Source: Clostridiales bacterium | Lineage (GTDB): Bacteria > Bacillota > Clostridia > Lachnospirales > WQUN01 | Length of the DNA: 5,488 nt | Assembly: GCA_031269415.1 (NCBI GenBank) | Contig: JAISZF010000134.1 | Coordinates: 1-5,488, forward strand | Direction of reading: 5' to 3' | Part shown: positions 5,077-5,488 of the stretch, piece by piece | How positions within the stretch are numbered: the first letter of the stretch is position 1 | How the letters are laid out: the number at the start of each line of letters is the position of its first letter | The notes under the pieces: model-generated | Seen by the model: the letters and a program-made list of their open reading frames with translations, nothing else | Databases searched by the model: none | Told to the model about the DNA's origin: nothing | Program-made: the position numbers and the translations under genes

Positions 5077-5131
5077 AAAGCCGAAAAGGCCAGTAAAATC
5101 AACGTTCAAATTTTTGCTAGGCCACTACATT
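5077..5131. other. Short gap likely containing the end of the IS1634-type element
   Basis: The 55 bases between the PIN remnant stop and the transposase stop should hold the insertion sequence's terminal inverted repeat. I cannot identify it because the other end lies outside the window. The short stretch GGCCACTACATT (5120-5131), next to the transposase stop, may be inside the element. Confidence 0.35.
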
Positions 5132-5488
5132 CTATTTAAAGCACGAAGTAATCGTTTTGGTAGGATCTTTAATCCCCAGATTTTTATAGATATCCAGATG
5201 AACATCTTCCGGTTTACCGGAGACACGATGATGATAGATATTGCCCTCTTTGTCTTTCATGACAACAGTAATGCGTGTGTGCGTAGAAAGCACATCGCGA
5301 AGGGATTGCCATTGGCGGGTATCGTTAAGCGGTGCCAGGCGGCGCTCAATTGCGGATAGGATATGGTAAGCTAAAACTGTTATAAAAAGATGTGCGGATG
5401 TTCGCCCCTCATTTTGATGATACACTGGGCGCATGCCCAATTCGCCTTTCATCGCGCGAAACGAGCTTTCGACGTGGACTTGCGTCAT
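5132..5488 (-). CDS. IS1634/IS4-type DDE transposase, C-terminal part
   Basis: The frame runs in from the right edge on the - strand and stops at TAG 5132-5134, giving 118 residues. VESSFRAMKGELGMRPVYHQ carries the E-(6)-K part of the IS4-superfamily Y-(2)-R-(3)-E-(6)-K signature; the Glu of VESSF is the last acid of the DDE triad. This is followed by AHLFITVLAYHILSAIE and the C-terminal tail with STHTRITVVMKDKEGN and YKNLGIKDP, typical of IS1634-like transposases. The first ATG in the frame sits exactly at the window edge and is inside the conserved domain, so it is not the true start. The first two catalytic acids and the second inverted repeat lie beyond 5488. The visible part is free of frameshifts. 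It acts by cut-and-paste DNA transposition; whether the copy is whole cannot be judged here. Confidence 0.88.
   Translation of the reverse strand: MTQVHVESSFRAMKGELGMRPVYHQNEGRTSAHLFITVLAYHILSAIERRLAPLNDTRQWQSLRDVLSTHTRITVVMKDKEGNIYHHRVSGKPEDVHLDIYKNLGIKDPTKTITSCFK

Noticed and set aside
4909..5109. 66-residue - strand ORF
   Set aside because: Antisense to the PIN remnant, whose motifs on the + strand are much more convincing.
5114..5359. 81-residue + strand ORF
   Set aside because: Antisense shadow of the transposase C-terminus.

Overview
The window looks like a chromosomal segment of a low-to-mid GC Bacillota, most likely a clostridial lineage. The evidence is a full-length class III fructose-1,6-bisphosphatase, a BlaI/M56 (BlaR1-like) regulatory pair, and TnpB and IS1634-type transposase remnants. 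No species-level call is possible from this sequence.

Layout, left to right. (1) Positions 1-87 hold the last codons of a TnpB (IS200/IS605 accessory nuclease) gene on the + strand. It is followed by a short structured stretch, about 88-160, that fits the 3' omega-RNA/right-end region of such an element. (2) Positions 187-1298 (- strand) are a BlaR1-like M56 metallopeptidase gene broken by three reading-frame changes. It overlaps by 4 bases the stop of an intact BlaI/MecI-type repressor gene (1295-1666, - strand). The repressor has a good promoter (TTGACA, 17 bp, TAGTAT) bracketed by two ACTAT-N4-ATAGT dyads. (3) A divergent extended -10 promoter near 1791-1799 probably drives fbp (1887-3863, + strand), the one clear housekeeping gene here. 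Its start is ATG 1887, behind a strong GAGGAGG site. A rho-independent terminator lies at 3979-4007 and could work in both directions. A promoter-like sequence just after the fbp stop makes a short RNA ending at that terminator possible. (4) From about 4050 to 5131 the DNA is a patchwork of decaying accessory sequence. It holds a diverged tandem duplication (4176-4451) covering the 3' end of a small ribbon-helix-helix-like gene (4363-4686, - strand), whose natural ATG start is separated from the body by an in-frame TAA. It also holds a two-copy 19-bp-period repeat (4721-4757), a hairpin resembling the 5' part of a type I-C CRISPR repeat (4828-4850), a second strong hairpin (4862-4891), and the C-terminal third of a VapC/PIN-like protein (4924-5076, + strand) that has lost one expected catalytic Asp. 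(5) The right edge (5132-5488, - strand) is the C-terminal part of an IS1634/IS4-type DDE transposase that runs off the window.

How it fits together: fbp is an intact metabolic gene between two zones of mobile-element activity. The repressor and its two operators look intact while its membrane sensor is broken, so the repressor may be locked on, or may answer to another sensor. One operator overlaps the -35 region of the probable fbp promoter, so control of fbp by the repressor is a testable inference. I see no convincing complete new system. The most interesting items are the omega-RNA-like pseudoknot, the operator arrangement, the solitary CRISPR-repeat-like hairpin and the tandem-duplicated gene tail.
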